From Pseudoflavitalea rhizosphaerae (lineage in GTDB: Bacteria > Bacteroidota > Bacteroidia > Chitinophagales > Chitinophagaceae): a stretch of DNA of 64,000 bases. The notes under the pieces were generated by a model that was not told the origin of the DNA, searched no databases, and saw only the letters and a list, made by a program, of their open reading frames with translations. Both the position numbers and the translations under genes were made by a program. Positions within the stretch are counted from its first letter, which is position 1. Each line of letters begins with the position of its first letter. Positions 45,878 to 55,352 of the stretch are shown here, piece by piece. The stretch spans positions 310,001 through 374,000 of the forward strand of contig NZ_RCSU01000005.1 in assembly GCF_003991355.1 (NCBI RefSeq). Direction: 5' to 3'.

Positions 45878-46630
45878 ATGGACAGCACCAAAAGATTCAG
45901 CAACCGGGTGGAAGATTATGTGAAATACAGACCGCATTATCCGGGAGCAATCGTTTCTTTCTTAGCCGGTCACTATGATCTTACTCCTGATAAAATAATC
46001 GCAGACATTGGAGCTGGTACCGGGATCTCTTCCAAACCCTTCCTGGAAGAAGGATACAAAGTGATAGCAGTGGAGCCTAACAGGGAAATGCTCGACAAAG
46101 CCATAGAGCTGCTGAGCGATTTCCCGGATTTTTCGCCGGTATCCGGAACGGCTGAAAAGACCACACTCAAAGCACATAGTGTTGATGCCATCATCGCCGG
46201 TCAGGCTTTTCACTGGTTCAATCGCGAAAAATGTAAAACCGAATTCAGGCGCATCCTGAAAAATGCAGGATTGCTTGCCGTGATCTGGAACGAAAGACTG
46301 ATTGAGTCCCCCTTCGAAATTGCATACGACGCCCTCATAGTGAAATATGCCAGTGATTATGTAAAAGTGGACCATCGCAATATCAGTATGGAAGACATGG
46401 TCCGTTTCTTCGACCCTGCACCCGTTGAACTGAACGTTTTCTCCAATAAACAGGTTTTCGATTTTGAAGGACTGAAAGGCAGGCTGCTTTCGTCATCCTA
46501 TATGCCTGCAAAAGGTGATGCCGGCTATGATGCCATGATCGAAGACCTGGAACTCCTGTTCCACCGTTTCAAGGAAAATGAGCTGATTGTGATCAATTAC
46601 GCCACCAAACTCTATTCCGGCATCCTGTAG
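45878..46630 (+). CDS. Class I SAM-dependent methyltransferase
   Basis: A 250-residue cytoplasmic protein with the Rossmann-type methyltransferase motifs: motif I IADIGAGTGISSKPFLEEGY, the acidic end of strand 2 in VIAVEPNREM, and motif II/III SVDAIIAGQAFHWFN followed by RILKNAGLLAVIWNERL. The FHWF segment is typical of the Methyltransf_11-like branch related to TAM/UbiE-type enzymes. The N-terminal KRFSNRVEDYVKYRPHYP is also common in this branch. The substrate is not evident. The gene stands alone between the alginate-locus terminator and the sigma/anti-sigma cassette, with its own candidate promoter box and a hairpin after the stop. Confidence 0.88.
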   Translation: MDSTKRFSNRVEDYVKYRPHYPGAIVSFLAGHYDLTPDKIIADIGAGTGISSKPFLEEGYKVIAVEPNREMLDKAIELLSDFPDFSPVSGTAEKTTLKAHSVDAIIAGQAFHWFNREKCKTEFRRILKNAGLLAVIWNERLIESPFEIAYDALIVKYASDYVKVDHRNISMEDMVRFFDPAPVELNVFSNKQVFDFEGLKGRLLSSSYMPAKGDAGYDAMIEDLELLFHRFKENELIVINYATKLYSGIL

Positions 46631-46667
46631 CCGGCTTCCCGGAAAAATTAAGAAAAAAATATCGTTG

Positions 46668-46695
46668 CCGGATTCACCCTCCCGGGCGAGTCCGG
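46668..46695 (+). terminator. Strong hairpin downstream of the methyltransferase gene
   Basis: CCGGATTCACCC (46668-46679) pairs with GGGCGAGTCCGG (46684-46695) with two G-T wobbles around TCCC. The following TGTTGTGTTATTG is only moderately T-rich. Probably a terminator for the methyltransferase gene. Confidence 0.5.
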
Positions 46696-46746
46696 TGTTG
46701 TGTTATTGCGGGACCTGAAAAAGGGGAGGATATGCTGATCATTTTT

Positions 46747-46754
46747 TATATTTG
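46747..46754 (+). promoter_or_regulatory. Candidate -7 box of the ECF sigma gene
   Basis: TATATTTG is a perfect TAnnTTTG box; no clear TTTG lies at -33. A transcript from here would begin near 46760, so the Met at 46769 would have almost no leader, which favours the ATG at 46841 as the sigma start. Confidence 0.45.
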
Positions 46755-46840
46755 AAAGCTCATGCCTTATGGCTGCCATCCATTTTACCTTGCCTCAATC
46801 ACAACACCAAACCAAATGCTTATTTGTGCGCTCCCCGCTT

Positions 46841-47401
46841 ATGGAAGGTAAGATTGGAAATATCATTGATCTCTCGCACCTGGAATCCCTGTTCCGGGAA
46901 TACTATCACCGTCTCTGTAACGCTTCTTATTATATCACCGGCAATGAAGACGCCGCCAAGGATATTGTGCAGGATTTCTTTTTCCATTGCTGGAATAAGA
47001 AAGAAGAACTGGCCATTACCGGCGACTTCAAGTATTACGCATTGCGGGCGGTGAAGAATGCGAGCATCAATTATATCCGGGACAACAAAAAGTTCACGTC
47101 TGTGAAAGACCCTGAAAACAATCTAAAGGTGGCCGAGCAGCCAGTACCTTCTTTTGACGATATGGGGGAGGAAGAAAAGAACAAAGAACTCTGGAATGCC
47201 ATCGAGCGGCTGCCTGCTCAACGAAAAGCTATTTTTCTTTCGTCCAATAAAGACGGCCTTACCTATGCGCAGACAGCTGAGAAAATGGGCTTATCTGTAA
47301 ACACTGTCAAAACCCAGATCAGGCTGGCTTACCAGTTCCTGCGCGAAGAATGCGCATGGCTGCTCCATTTCCTGATCTTTTGGTTCGGACTAAAAAAATA
47401 A
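46841..47401 (+). CDS. ECF-type RNA polymerase sigma factor
   Basis: The frame is open from an ATG at 46769, but the ATG at 46841 gives a protein of 186 residues of normal length for the family and leaves room for a leader after the promoter box. Region 2 is seen as LFREYYHRLCNASYYITGNE, then DAAKDIVQDFFFHCWNKKEE. Region 4 (about 120-175) is AIERLPAQRKAIFLSSNKDG, then LTYAQTAEKMGLSVNTVKTQ. The C-terminal tail ends in hydrophobic residues (LLHFLIFWFGLKK), as in many Bacteroidota ECF factors. The next gene is a FecR anti-sigma factor, followed by a SusC with STN domain, so this is the classic transport-coupled sigma circuit in which substrate binding outside activates the locus. Confidence 0.92.
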   Translation: MEGKIGNIIDLSHLESLFREYYHRLCNASYYITGNEDAAKDIVQDFFFHCWNKKEELAITGDFKYYALRAVKNASINYIRDNKKFTSVKDPENNLKVAEQPVPSFDDMGEEEKNKELWNAIERLPAQRKAIFLSSNKDGLTYAQTAEKMGLSVNTVKTQIRLAYQFLREECAWLLHFLIFWFGLKK

Positions 47402-47458
47402 ACAAACTGCTTCACCCTTCCATGAGGGTATAGTGTTATATAATTCAAGCAGCACAAG

Positions 47459-48640
47459 ATGCAACAAAACGAAAACGATAATATCCGTTGGGAGAAGCTG
47501 GAAGAACAGTTGGACCAGCCTCAGATCGATCCTGAACAGGAGGGCCTGAGTAAAGAAGAACGGAATGTACTTCATTTCTTCAAGCGGCTTCGTAACAGGC
47601 TGCATCCCCTGGATGAGCAGAAAAGCTTTCCGCTGGAAGATGGTTGGAATGCCCTCGCCACCAGGATTTCCGTGGATGCGGACACTGAAGGTGCGCCCAA
47701 AAGCCTGTTGGTGAAATGGAGGAAATTCAGCCTGGTGGCTGCGGCAGTATTACTGCTGGCAGTAGCTGGCATTTTCTGGATGCTTAACAAGCCTGCCGCA
47801 AACGAACCCAAAGAACTGGCCGGAAAAACACAACCAACGCAAAAAGCCGATCTGCCTGCTTCCAAACAGGTGGAACTGATACTGGCTGATGGCAGCAAGA
47901 TAGAGCTGGGACAAAAACAATCCATCACCGAGAAAAATGGTGTAGGCATTGTGGCTTCAGATGAGAAACTGCAATACGAGACTGATGTAAAAAGCGACAA
48001 ATTACTGTACAATACCCTGATGGTGCCAAGAGGGAAGAAGTCGCAGATCAGCCTGCCGGACGGCACTACCGTTTGGGTGAATGCGGCTTCTAAGATCACC
48101 TATCCTGTTTCCTTCGTTGGTGCTACAAGGGAGGTTACCCTGGAAGGCGAAGCCTATTTTGATGTGAAGCAAAACTCAGAGAAACCTTTTATTGTTCATA
48201 CCGTCAATACCGATGTGGAAGTGCTGGGTACTGCTTTTAACCTGAATGCCTATACGAAAACCGTACGCACCACCCTGGAAAAGGGAAAAGTGAAAGTGAA
48301 TAGCAATGCGGCTTCCATTGAGCTGACACCTGGCGAGCAGGCGATAAACGATCTGAAATCAGGACAAATGAAAAAAGTTCCTGTATATACCAGGTTGTTT
48401 ACCGGATGGAAAGACGGAGAGCTTTACCTGGAAGATCTCAGGCTTCTGGAGATCACAGAACAACTGGGCCGCGACTTTGATTATGAATTTGAATTTGCGG
48501 ATGCATCCCTGAAAGAGCTCCGCTTTACCGTAGACATGGCCGCCGCCGATAATCTCCAGGCTGTGCTCGACCATATCAGCAGTACCACGGAAGGTCTCCA
48601 TTTTACCGTAAATGGCCGCCTGGTACGCATTGCGAGATAA
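47459..48640 (+). CDS. FecR-family anti-sigma factor
   Basis: A 393-residue inner-membrane protein: cytoplasmic part about 1-90, one membrane helix about 91-109 (SLVAAAVLLLAVAGIFWML), then the periplasmic sensor part. The FecR core is clear: NTLMVPRGKKSQISLPDGTT, VWVNAASKITYPVSF, EVTLEGEAYFDVKQNSEKPF, VEVLGTAFNLNAY, and a DUF4974-like end (LRFTVDMAAADNLQAVLDHI). Such proteins hold the ECF sigma factor inactive until the STN domain of the outer-membrane transporter signals. It lies 57 bp after the sigma gene and 90 bp before the SusC gene, whose STN domain is the expected partner. Confidence 0.94.
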   Translation: MQQNENDNIRWEKLEEQLDQPQIDPEQEGLSKEERNVLHFFKRLRNRLHPLDEQKSFPLEDGWNALATRISVDADTEGAPKSLLVKWRKFSLVAAAVLLLAVAGIFWMLNKPAANEPKELAGKTQPTQKADLPASKQVELILADGSKIELGQKQSITEKNGVGIVASDEKLQYETDVKSDKLLYNTLMVPRGKKSQISLPDGTTVWVNAASKITYPVSFVGATREVTLEGEAYFDVKQNSEKPFIVHTVNTDVEVLGTAFNLNAYTKTVRTTLEKGKVKVNSNAASIELTPGEQAINDLKSGQMKKVPVYTRLFTGWKDGELYLEDLRLLEITEQLGRDFDYEFEFADASLKELRFTVDMAAADNLQAVLDHISSTTEGLHFTVNGRLVRIAR

Positions 48641-48730
48641 AACTTGCTATAGTCCTACAGATTCAGATATAAACCTGCCATCCTTTCCGGTAAGATACCG
48701 GGAACCGATCAATATTAAACTGCTTTTCAA

Positions 48731-51700
48731 ATGAGAAATGTTGTTACAACACCTGTATCATTGCGGGTAAGAGGGCATTTTGTGTGCGCCATCCTTTCCC
48801 TGCTCCTGTTGGGAGCTTCTATTCCGCTCTTCGCACAAACGAAGAGACCGCTGGATAAAAAGATCAGTTTCAAAGTCACCAATGTAAGTCTTGCTGAAGC
48901 CCTGAAAAAATTCCGGGCCGCATCCGGCGTACACATGACCTTCAACCAGGAGGATGTAAACAGTCAGCCTGCTGTAAGTATCGATGTGGCCGACAGAACC
49001 GGACGCGAAGTGCTGGAGAAATTATTGTCGAACACTGCCATCAGGTTTGCCGAAGCAACAGATGGTAATGTTTTACTGATCCTGAAAAGCAGCAAAAAAG
49101 ATAACACACGCGCAGGTAAGTTCTTTGATGTGAATGGTCAGATAGTGGATAACCAGGGGCATGCACTTTCCAATGCCACCATCATGGTATTACCGGAAAA
49201 GAGAGGGCTCACTGCCGATAAGAACGGTATGTTCAATCTAACCGCCAAAGAAAATGATATCCTTCGTTTCAGTTACCTGGGCATGAAGAGCTATGAAGTG
49301 AGGATAAGAAAAGATGAGTTCCTGAAAATTGCGCTGGATACTGCTCCAACGGTAATGACTGAATACGTTGTTACGGGCTATCAGACCATCGAAAAGCGCA
49401 TGCTCACAGGTGCAGTCACTACACTTACGCCCGATAAATTCCTGAAACCCGGTGCGGCAAGTATCGATCAGATGCTGCAGGGTAAAGTACCAGGTATGGT
49501 TGTTACTTTCAACAGTGGCAGCCCTTCCGCCGCTCCAAAGATCCGCATCCGCGGCACCAGCACCATTTTAGGAAATGCATCACCTCTCTGGGTGGTAGAC
49601 AATATCATCCGTACTGATCCTGTGAACCTGAGTCCGCTCCAGGTGAATACCGTACTGGCTGCTGCACAGGAATCGAATTTCAGCATGGTGGGCAATGCCA
49701 TTTCCGGCATCAACCCATACGATATCGAAAGCATCACATTTTTGAAAGATGCCGCAGCCACTTCCATTTATGGTGTGCAGGCCGCCAACGGGGTGATCGT
49801 TGTAAAAACAAAAAGAGGAAAACCAGGACCGGTAGCTATCAACTATAACCTGAACCTCGGTTTCACCGGAAGGCCACGATATACCCAGATGAACCTGATG
49901 AACTCCAAAGAGCGCATCGATGTTTCAAGGGAAATGTTGCAGAACGGTATTTACTATCCAAACGGACTTCGTTCCGTATCTTATGAGCAACTGGTGGATG
50001 AACTTGCAGCACGTAAGATCACACAGGAAGAGTTCTCTGAAAAAGTTGGACAGCTGGAAACGATGAACACAGACTGGTTTGATCTGTTGACGCAAAATGC
50101 TTTCAACCAGACCCACTCCATCGGCTTCAGCGGGGGGGCCGGCAAAACGAATTATTATGCATCAGTTAGCTTCTCCGATAACAAAGGAGCATTCAAAGGA
50201 GATAATGTGCAGAATTATTCCGGCAGGTTGAATCTTGAATCTAACCTGAGCAGCAAGCTGAACGTGAATTTATTGATTGATGCCTCCTACAGGAAAGCGA
50301 AAGGATACTATAATGTAAATCCTTTCGATTATGCATTGCAGACTTCCCGCACCATCCATCCTGATTCCTTTTATATTGCGCAGTTGTCCACCAATTTAAG
50401 ATCGCCCTGGGTAAACCCCGATCCGATCCGCTACAATATCCGTAATGAGAAGGATCAAACAGGTTCTTCCACTACTACACAAAGTTTCAATATTAATACC
50501 GGCATCAATTACAAGTTGATGCGGGGACTAAGCTTCCAGGGAACCTATAATCTTGAAGCTTCAGGGAATACCAACTTCAATTTCATAACAGCCCGTAGTT
50601 TTGCAGCTGCAGTAATCAGGGGATATGATTATAATGCATTTAAGAAAGGTGATTCCAAATTCGAAAGATCTGCGCTTCCTTACGGAGGTATCGGTTATCC
50701 TGCCTCAACTCAAAATCTCGCGCTCAATATCCGCAACCAGTTTAACTATAACCTAAGCCTTTTTGAAGGGAGGGATAACCTGTCGGCGATGATATCGCAG
50801 GAATTGCGTTCCGTAAAACAAGACGGAACGATGTCGCTCGAGCCAGGTTATTTTCCTGAACGTGGAAACACTTACTATTCCGGATATTACAATACCCGCT
50901 CTGCCGTTGGATCACAGGCATATCACCAGGTAGTGAACACGAACACCGTTACCAATACATTATCGTGGATGGCCGGTTTCAATTATCAATTCAACAGGAA
51001 GTACACCATCAGTTCCAGTATCCGAACAGATGGTTCAAACCGTTTCGGCCAGTATTCCAACCAGCGTTTCCTGCCCAACTGGCATGTAGGCGCCATGTGG
51101 AATATTACTGCGGAGCCATTCATGGAAAGAGTGAACTGGGTTGAGCAGGCATCATTACGCGCTTCATTAGGTTCACAGGGAAATGTGGTATCCCAGGTAG
51201 GTCCGCAGTTGATCGCCAGCTACCCGGCAGCGCCCGTGGATGATATTTCCAATGAATTTGTACTGGACCTTAAAAGCCTGCCTTATCCTGACCTGCGCTG
51301 GGAGAAGTCGAAGGCCTTCAACCTTGGACTTGATCTTTTACTCTTCAAAGGGAGATTACAGATCAATGCGAATGCCTACTACAACAGAACTACGGACCTG
51401 ATCGTTACCGTGGAACTTCCGCTTGAATATGGTATAAAGAATATGTACATGAACAACGGCAGCATGAACAACAAGGGATGGGATATAGGTGCAACGGTTG
51501 TGCCTGTACGATCAAAATCAGGAATAACCTGGAACCAGTCTTTCAATTATTCGATGAACTATAATAAAGTGGTAAGGTCCGGTATAGTGAGCAATTACGC
51601 GCAGTACCTGAGTGGAGCTGCTGTAGTGCCCGGATTGCCATATGGTTCCTTCTATTCATTCGGATTTGCAGGCCTTAGCCCTGTGAATGGAATGCCAATG

Positions 51701-52327
51701 TATGAGTTTTATGAAAATAAACAGGGTTTCAATAAAGATGACCCATCCACCTGGTTAAAGTATTCAGGAAGGATCGATCCGGTATTGGATATGGGGACCA
51801 CCACTACCATCACCTATAAATCATTTTCACTTAATGCATCATTCCTGCTGAGATTGGGCCATCATAAACGTCTTAATCCCCTGTATCCGAAAAATGCTTC
51901 AGAAGTAGCACCACCTCCTGAAATGAACCTCTCGAGGGAGATGCTCGACCGCTGGCGTAAACCCGGTGATGAAGCTTTCACCACCATTCCCGGCTACGCT
52001 AACTGGGACAGGACTTCGTATATTCCGGCAGAAATTGGTCATATAACGGGAGCGGGCAGCCCTTATACGCTCTATGACAGATCATCCGTACGTGTGGTGA
52101 AAGGTGATTTCTTCCGTTGCACCAACGTAAGTTTCGGATATGCGTTACCGGCAGCAAGCATTAAAAGATTTGGCGCCCGTGGCATGAATATCGGGTTTTC
52201 TGTGAACAACCCGTTCATCATTACCAGCAAGGCATTCCACGGACAAGACCCCGAGACCGTAGGAACCGGCGGAACATCATTGCCGATCACAGCTTCCTAT
52301 ACAATGAGCCTGAACGTTTCTTTCTGA
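48731..52327 (+). CDS. SusC/RagA-type TonB-dependent transporter with STN sensor domain
   Basis: A 1198-residue outer-membrane transporter. After a signal peptide (about 1-36, ending LFAQ) comes an STN domain (about 42-118: KKISFKVTNVSLAEALKKFR, then VDVADRT-like strand and REVLEKLLSNTAIRF), then a carboxypeptidase-regulatory-like domain (about 134-210), a TonB-box-like stretch (TEYVVTGYQTIEKRMLTGAV) and the SusC plug signature (DAAATSIYGVQAANGVIVVK). The barrel ends in TASYTMSLNVSF-like strands. The STN domain touches the FecR protein encoded upstream, so uptake of substrate would turn on the ECF sigma factor. The substrate cannot be read from the sequence; partners downstream include a metallohydrolase-like lipoprotein, which hints at a peptide or glycopeptide. 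Confidence 0.95.
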   Translation: MRNVVTTPVSLRVRGHFVCAILSLLLLGASIPLFAQTKRPLDKKISFKVTNVSLAEALKKFRAASGVHMTFNQEDVNSQPAVSIDVADRTGREVLEKLLSNTAIRFAEATDGNVLLILKSSKKDNTRAGKFFDVNGQIVDNQGHALSNATIMVLPEKRGLTADKNGMFNLTAKENDILRFSYLGMKSYEVRIRKDEFLKIALDTAPTVMTEYVVTGYQTIEKRMLTGAVTTLTPDKFLKPGAASIDQMLQGKVPGMVVTFNSGSPSAAPKIRIRGTSTILGNASPLWVVDNIIRTDPVNLSPLQVNTVLAAAQESNFSMVGNAISGINPYDIESITFLKDAAATSIYGVQAANGVIVVKTKRGKPGPVAINYNLNLGFTGRPRYTQMNLMNSKERIDVSREMLQNGIYYPNGLRSVSYEQLVDELAARKITQEEFSEKVGQLETMNTDWFDLLTQNAFNQTHSIGFSGGAGKTNYYASVSFSDNKGAFKGDNVQNYSGRLNLESNLSSKLNVNLLIDASYRKAKGYYNVNPFDYALQTSRTIHPDSFYIAQLSTNLRSPWVNPDPIRYNIRNEKDQTGSSTTTQSFNINTGINYKLMRGLSFQGTYNLEASGNTNFNFITARSFAAAVIRGYDYNAFKKGDSKFERSALPYGGIGYPASTQNLALNIRNQFNYNLSLFEGRDNLSAMISQELRSVKQDGTMSLEPGYFPERGNTYYSGYYNTRSAVGSQAYHQVVNTNTVTNTLSWMAGFNYQFNRKYTISSSIRTDGSNRFGQYSNQRFLPNWHVGAMWNITAEPFMERVNWVEQASLRASLGSQGNVVSQVGPQLIASYPAAPVDDISNEFVLDLKSLPYPDLRWEKSKAFNLGLDLLLFKGRLQINANAYYNRTTDLIVTVELPLEYGIKNMYMNNGSMNNKGWDIGATVVPVRSKSGITWNQSFNYSMNYNKVVRSGIVSNYAQYLSGAAVVPGLPYGSFYSFGFAGLSPVNGMPMYEFYENKQGFNKDDPSTWLKYSGRIDPVLDMGTTTTITYKSFSLNASFLLRLGHHKRLNPLYPKNASEVAPPPEMNLSREMLDRWRKPGDEAFTTIPGYANWDRTSYIPAEIGHITGAGSPYTLYDRSSVRVVKGDFFRCTNVSFGYALPAASIKRFGARGMNIGFSVNNPFIITSKAFHGQDPETVGTGGTSLPITASYTMSLNVSF

Positions 52328-52349
52328 TCACCCCTCAAAAAATTATTAA

Positions 52350-53837
52350 ATGAGAATTTCGATCATATTCCTGTTCCTGGCCGGCATCCATTTCTCCTCC
52401 TGCAAAAAATTCCTGGAGGAAAGAACACAGAGTGAAATGACGCCTGTATCAACGGAAGATTACAGCCAGCTTTTGTTTGGGACTTCCTATCCGAGAGGCA
52501 GCACCGTTATGATGCCTGGTATTTCACTGATGAGCGATGATATGCAATATTATTCTCATCATATAGATCACGACTATGATGCCAAAACAGGTTATCCGGC
52601 ATTTACCTGGCAGTATAATTATGATGAACTTGCCCGGACATCCGGACTTACAAATCCATACAAGGATTCCTGGACAGTTTTGTACAATCTTATTACCGGT
52701 TGTAATATCGCCATCGAAGCTACGCCTGATTCTAAGGGCACAGCCAGTGAAAAAGACCAACTGATGGGGGAAGCTTATGCGCTCAGGGCATTCCTCTACT
52801 GGCACCTGATCAACCTGTATGGCCGTCCGTTCAATGATTCTACCACTACACCCGATAAATTACCTGGTGTTCCCCTGCTGATCTCCGCGGAACTCAGGAA
52901 TGAATTGCCGGCGCGCAGTACTGTAGCCGAAGTGTATACGCAGATCAGGAAAGACATCGAACAGGCTGTGACTCATTTCAGCGTTGATAAAAGAAAAGAC
53001 AACCTTTACCGTTTCAATTATCCTGCTGCACATCTCCTTGCCTCACGCATCTATCTCTTTACAGAAGAATGGGAGAAAGTGATCGAACATGCAACGGCTT
53101 CCATTGCAGCACAGCCATTGGTCCTGGACCTGAACGACTGGCCTGCCGGTTATTACTATGATGAATCGATGTTCAGGCCGATACATGCGCAAAAAAATCA
53201 GGAAACCCTTTTCCTGTATGGCACGGCGAGTGAGATGAGAACAGGAGCAGATTTTGTGGCAGGGATGTCGGATGACCTGGCTGGCAAGTTTGAAACGAAC
53301 GATCTCCGCGCGAGCATCTATTTTGCCCCGCTGCCCGAATTCATGCAGATGTTCACTCCACTGAAGTATGGTACACAAAAAAGGGATTTAAAAATAAATG
53401 CTCTTGAAAACGCTACCTCACTCAGAACAAGTGAGGCCTATCTTAACAGGGCAGAGGCTTATGCACAGTTGTATGCAGTCAAAAACAATCCGGCTGATGC
53501 TCAGAAAGCACTGGACGACCTCAATTTCATACGCCAGAGAAGATTCACTCCTGCAAACTTCCAACCGGTTACCATGATGCCAGCTGCAGAGTTGCTCCAG
53601 TTCTGCCGTGATGAAAGAAGAAGGGAATTCTTTGAAGAAAATCAACGCTGGTTCGATCTTCGCCGTTATGGTATGCCTGAGATCATACATATCTATGCGC
53701 TTTTCGCGGAAGTGCAAAGATTCAAACTCATGAAAGGCGATCCTTCATATACCCTGCTGATCCCCAGTGAAGCCATTCGCCTGAATCCAAAACTGGAACA
53801 GAATCCCGCGGCTCCGCCAAGAATGCCATTTTATTAA
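52350..53837 (+). CDS. SusD/RagB-type substrate-binding lipoprotein
   Basis: A 495-residue lipoprotein with the lipobox GIHFSSC (Cys18) followed by KKFLEERTQSEMTPVSTEDY, typical for the family. RagB/SusD hallmarks are seen: LMGEAYALRAFLYWHLINLY and, near the C-terminus, ELLQFCRDERRREFFEENQR, then WFDLRRYGMPEI. It caps the upstream SusC (22 bp gap) on the cell surface. In this locus the SusD is followed by a metallohydrolase-like lipoprotein, an LEA14-like lipoprotein, a small barrel and an S41 protease-like lipoprotein. The sequence divergence from the SusD at 33693 is large, as expected for a different substrate. Confidence 0.93.
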   Translation: MRISIIFLFLAGIHFSSCKKFLEERTQSEMTPVSTEDYSQLLFGTSYPRGSTVMMPGISLMSDDMQYYSHHIDHDYDAKTGYPAFTWQYNYDELARTSGLTNPYKDSWTVLYNLITGCNIAIEATPDSKGTASEKDQLMGEAYALRAFLYWHLINLYGRPFNDSTTTPDKLPGVPLLISAELRNELPARSTVAEVYTQIRKDIEQAVTHFSVDKRKDNLYRFNYPAAHLLASRIYLFTEEWEKVIEHATASIAAQPLVLDLNDWPAGYYYDESMFRPIHAQKNQETLFLYGTASEMRTGADFVAGMSDDLAGKFETNDLRASIYFAPLPEFMQMFTPLKYGTQKRDLKINALENATSLRTSEAYLNRAEAYAQLYAVKNNPADAQKALDDLNFIRQRRFTPANFQPVTMMPAAELLQFCRDERRREFFEENQRWFDLRRYGMPEIIHIYALFAEVQRFKLMKGDPSYTLLIPSEAIRLNPKLEQNPAAPPRMPFY

Positions 53838-53858
53838 TCATCCTCAATTCCTGAAGCA

Positions 53859-54710
53859 ATGCAAATACTGAAACATATCACCCGCTTCGCAACCTGCGGC
53901 CTGCTCCTGGCCTTATGCTCCTGCAAGAAGGAATCAGCCTTGACGCCAACTGAAGACAATCGTCTGTATAAACTTCCCCAGGGCAATCAGCCCTATGACC
54001 AGGAGATCATGAATTTCTATGATAAGTACAGAACAGTGATCCTTTATAAATTCAGCAATCTGGATTTCCTGTATTCTCCCAATGGGAACAATCCAGCCTA
54101 TGCCAGTTTCACACCGGCAGAAGGCAGCCAGGTGCAGGAATCCCTCGACTTCCTTCATGAGCAATGGTTCGATCTTTACAATGAGGATTTCCTGAAAAAG
54201 ACACTTCCATTCAAGATATTGCTGGCTTCTGACCTTAAGAGGGTAGTACCGCCCAATACAGGTTTGCCCGTTGGCACCACCTATCCAAGGGCCATCAAGG
54301 GTTACAACCATGTTACTTTCGGCAGGGCCGGCAGGATCAGTTCCATGACAGCAGCTGAAAAAGACACCGTGCGTGGTGAATTGAACAAAGCCTACTGGCA
54401 TCTTGCAACACTCAACCGGATGATAGAATTACCTCCGGCCTTTACCTCACTGATGCCGGATTATAACAGTGTGCATGCCTGGTACCCGGAAAGGTCCGGC
54501 GTTTTCACCCTGCGCATCGGCATGACGCATTTTGATGATATTGCCGATTATATCTATTACATCACTTCCACCGATTATGCCACGCTTTCCAACACCCTGT
54601 TCACGCCAACCCGCGATCCCAATGGCATGTTCAGGAAAAAGTATGACGCCATCGTTGAATATTACCTGGAGAACTACAATATCGACCTTCAGGCCATCGG
54701 GAATATGTAG
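53859..54710 (+). CDS. Metallohydrolase-like lipoprotein of SusCD loci, HExxH motif lost
   Basis: A 283-residue lipoprotein with the lipobox ALCSC (Cys22), then KKESALTPT. It has the layout of the substrate-import-associated zinc metallohydrolase lipoproteins that sit next to SusCD pairs: PQGNQPYDQEIMNFYDKYRT, then VILYKFSNLDFLY, and a helix before the expected active site. In that family an HExxH zinc motif is expected where this protein reads AYWHLATLNRM (residues 179-189): the His remains but Glu and the second His are missing. The usual zinc enzyme activity is therefore unlikely, and it may be a binding protein. A truncated relative is encoded at 9338. The gene follows SusD by 21 bp. Family recognition is from memory. 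Confidence 0.72.
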   Translation: MQILKHITRFATCGLLLALCSCKKESALTPTEDNRLYKLPQGNQPYDQEIMNFYDKYRTVILYKFSNLDFLYSPNGNNPAYASFTPAEGSQVQESLDFLHEQWFDLYNEDFLKKTLPFKILLASDLKRVVPPNTGLPVGTTYPRAIKGYNHVTFGRAGRISSMTAAEKDTVRGELNKAYWHLATLNRMIELPPAFTSLMPDYNSVHAWYPERSGVFTLRIGMTHFDDIADYIYYITSTDYATLSNTLFTPTRDPNGMFRKKYDAIVEYYLENYNIDLQAIGNM

Positions 54711-54743
54711 TCAACATCAAAACACTATAACGTATACCTGTAC

Positions 54744-55226
54744 ATGAAGTTTTCATATTTTAAAACGAGCATGCTGGGAATGACGCTTTCAGGCGTCCTT
54801 TCCTTTTCATCCTGCACTGTGTTCGAAACGCCGGAGATCAGGGAGCCGGATGAAATGACGGTTCAGATACTTTCTTTCCAGGATGCAAAGGCCAATATCC
54901 GGATCGAATCTCGCTGTCATAACCAGAATGGGATCGGTTTTACATTCAAGGGCGGGGAACTTGACCTGATGCTGGACAGCTTCAGGCTGGGGCGCGCCAT
55001 CGTTGATACCAGCTTCAAAGTGGCGGCCCATTCAGATTTTATGGTACCGATCCAGCTCACCATCGATGCAGGGGAAATGGGCAAAACGAATATGGATTTC
55101 ACAAAAGGTGTGAACGTGACTGTAAATGGAAAAATGAAAGGCTCCGCTTTCGGGATCAATCGCGAATTGCCTATTCATTATGTAAAGAAACACACCATCA
55201 ACCTGGTCCTGCCCTATAAATTGTAA
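54744..55226 (+). CDS. LEA14-like (LEA type 2) lipoprotein
   Basis: A 160-residue lipoprotein with lipobox SFSSC (Cys near 24) followed by TVFETPEIREPDEMTV. The mature part has the LEA14/WHy-like beta-sandwich pattern: RIESRCHNQNGIGFTFKGGE, then LDLMLDSFRLGRAIVDTSFK, then FMVPIQLTIDAGEM. These folds occur in bacterial lipoproteins with stress or envelope roles, but the family says nothing certain about function. It starts 33 bp after the metallohydrolase-like gene and is followed by a hairpin terminator, so it closes the first part of the import operon. A role as accessory of the SusCD complex is inferred from position only. Confidence 0.75.
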   Translation: MKFSYFKTSMLGMTLSGVLSFSSCTVFETPEIREPDEMTVQILSFQDAKANIRIESRCHNQNGIGFTFKGGELDLMLDSFRLGRAIVDTSFKVAAHSDFMVPIQLTIDAGEMGKTNMDFTKGVNVTVNGKMKGSAFGINRELPIHYVKKHTINLVLPYKL

Positions 55227-55245
55227 GCCCCCCTAAATCGAACAG

Positions 55246-55280
55246 GCCGGATGAACAAATTGGAAATTCATCCGGCTTTT
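55246..55280 (+). terminator. Intrinsic terminator after the LEA14-like gene
   Basis: GCCGGATGAA (55246-55255) pairs with TTCATCCGGC (55267-55276), followed by TTTTTCC. It probably ends the SusCD-lipoprotein transcript, so the barrel/S41 pair may have its own start. Confidence 0.85.
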
Positions 55281-55352
55281 TCCTGCTATGCCGTTTCTGC
55301 TGCTTATATTGTGTAGCCAATCCCTTTCTTTTCCGGTTCACAGAAGGCAGTT

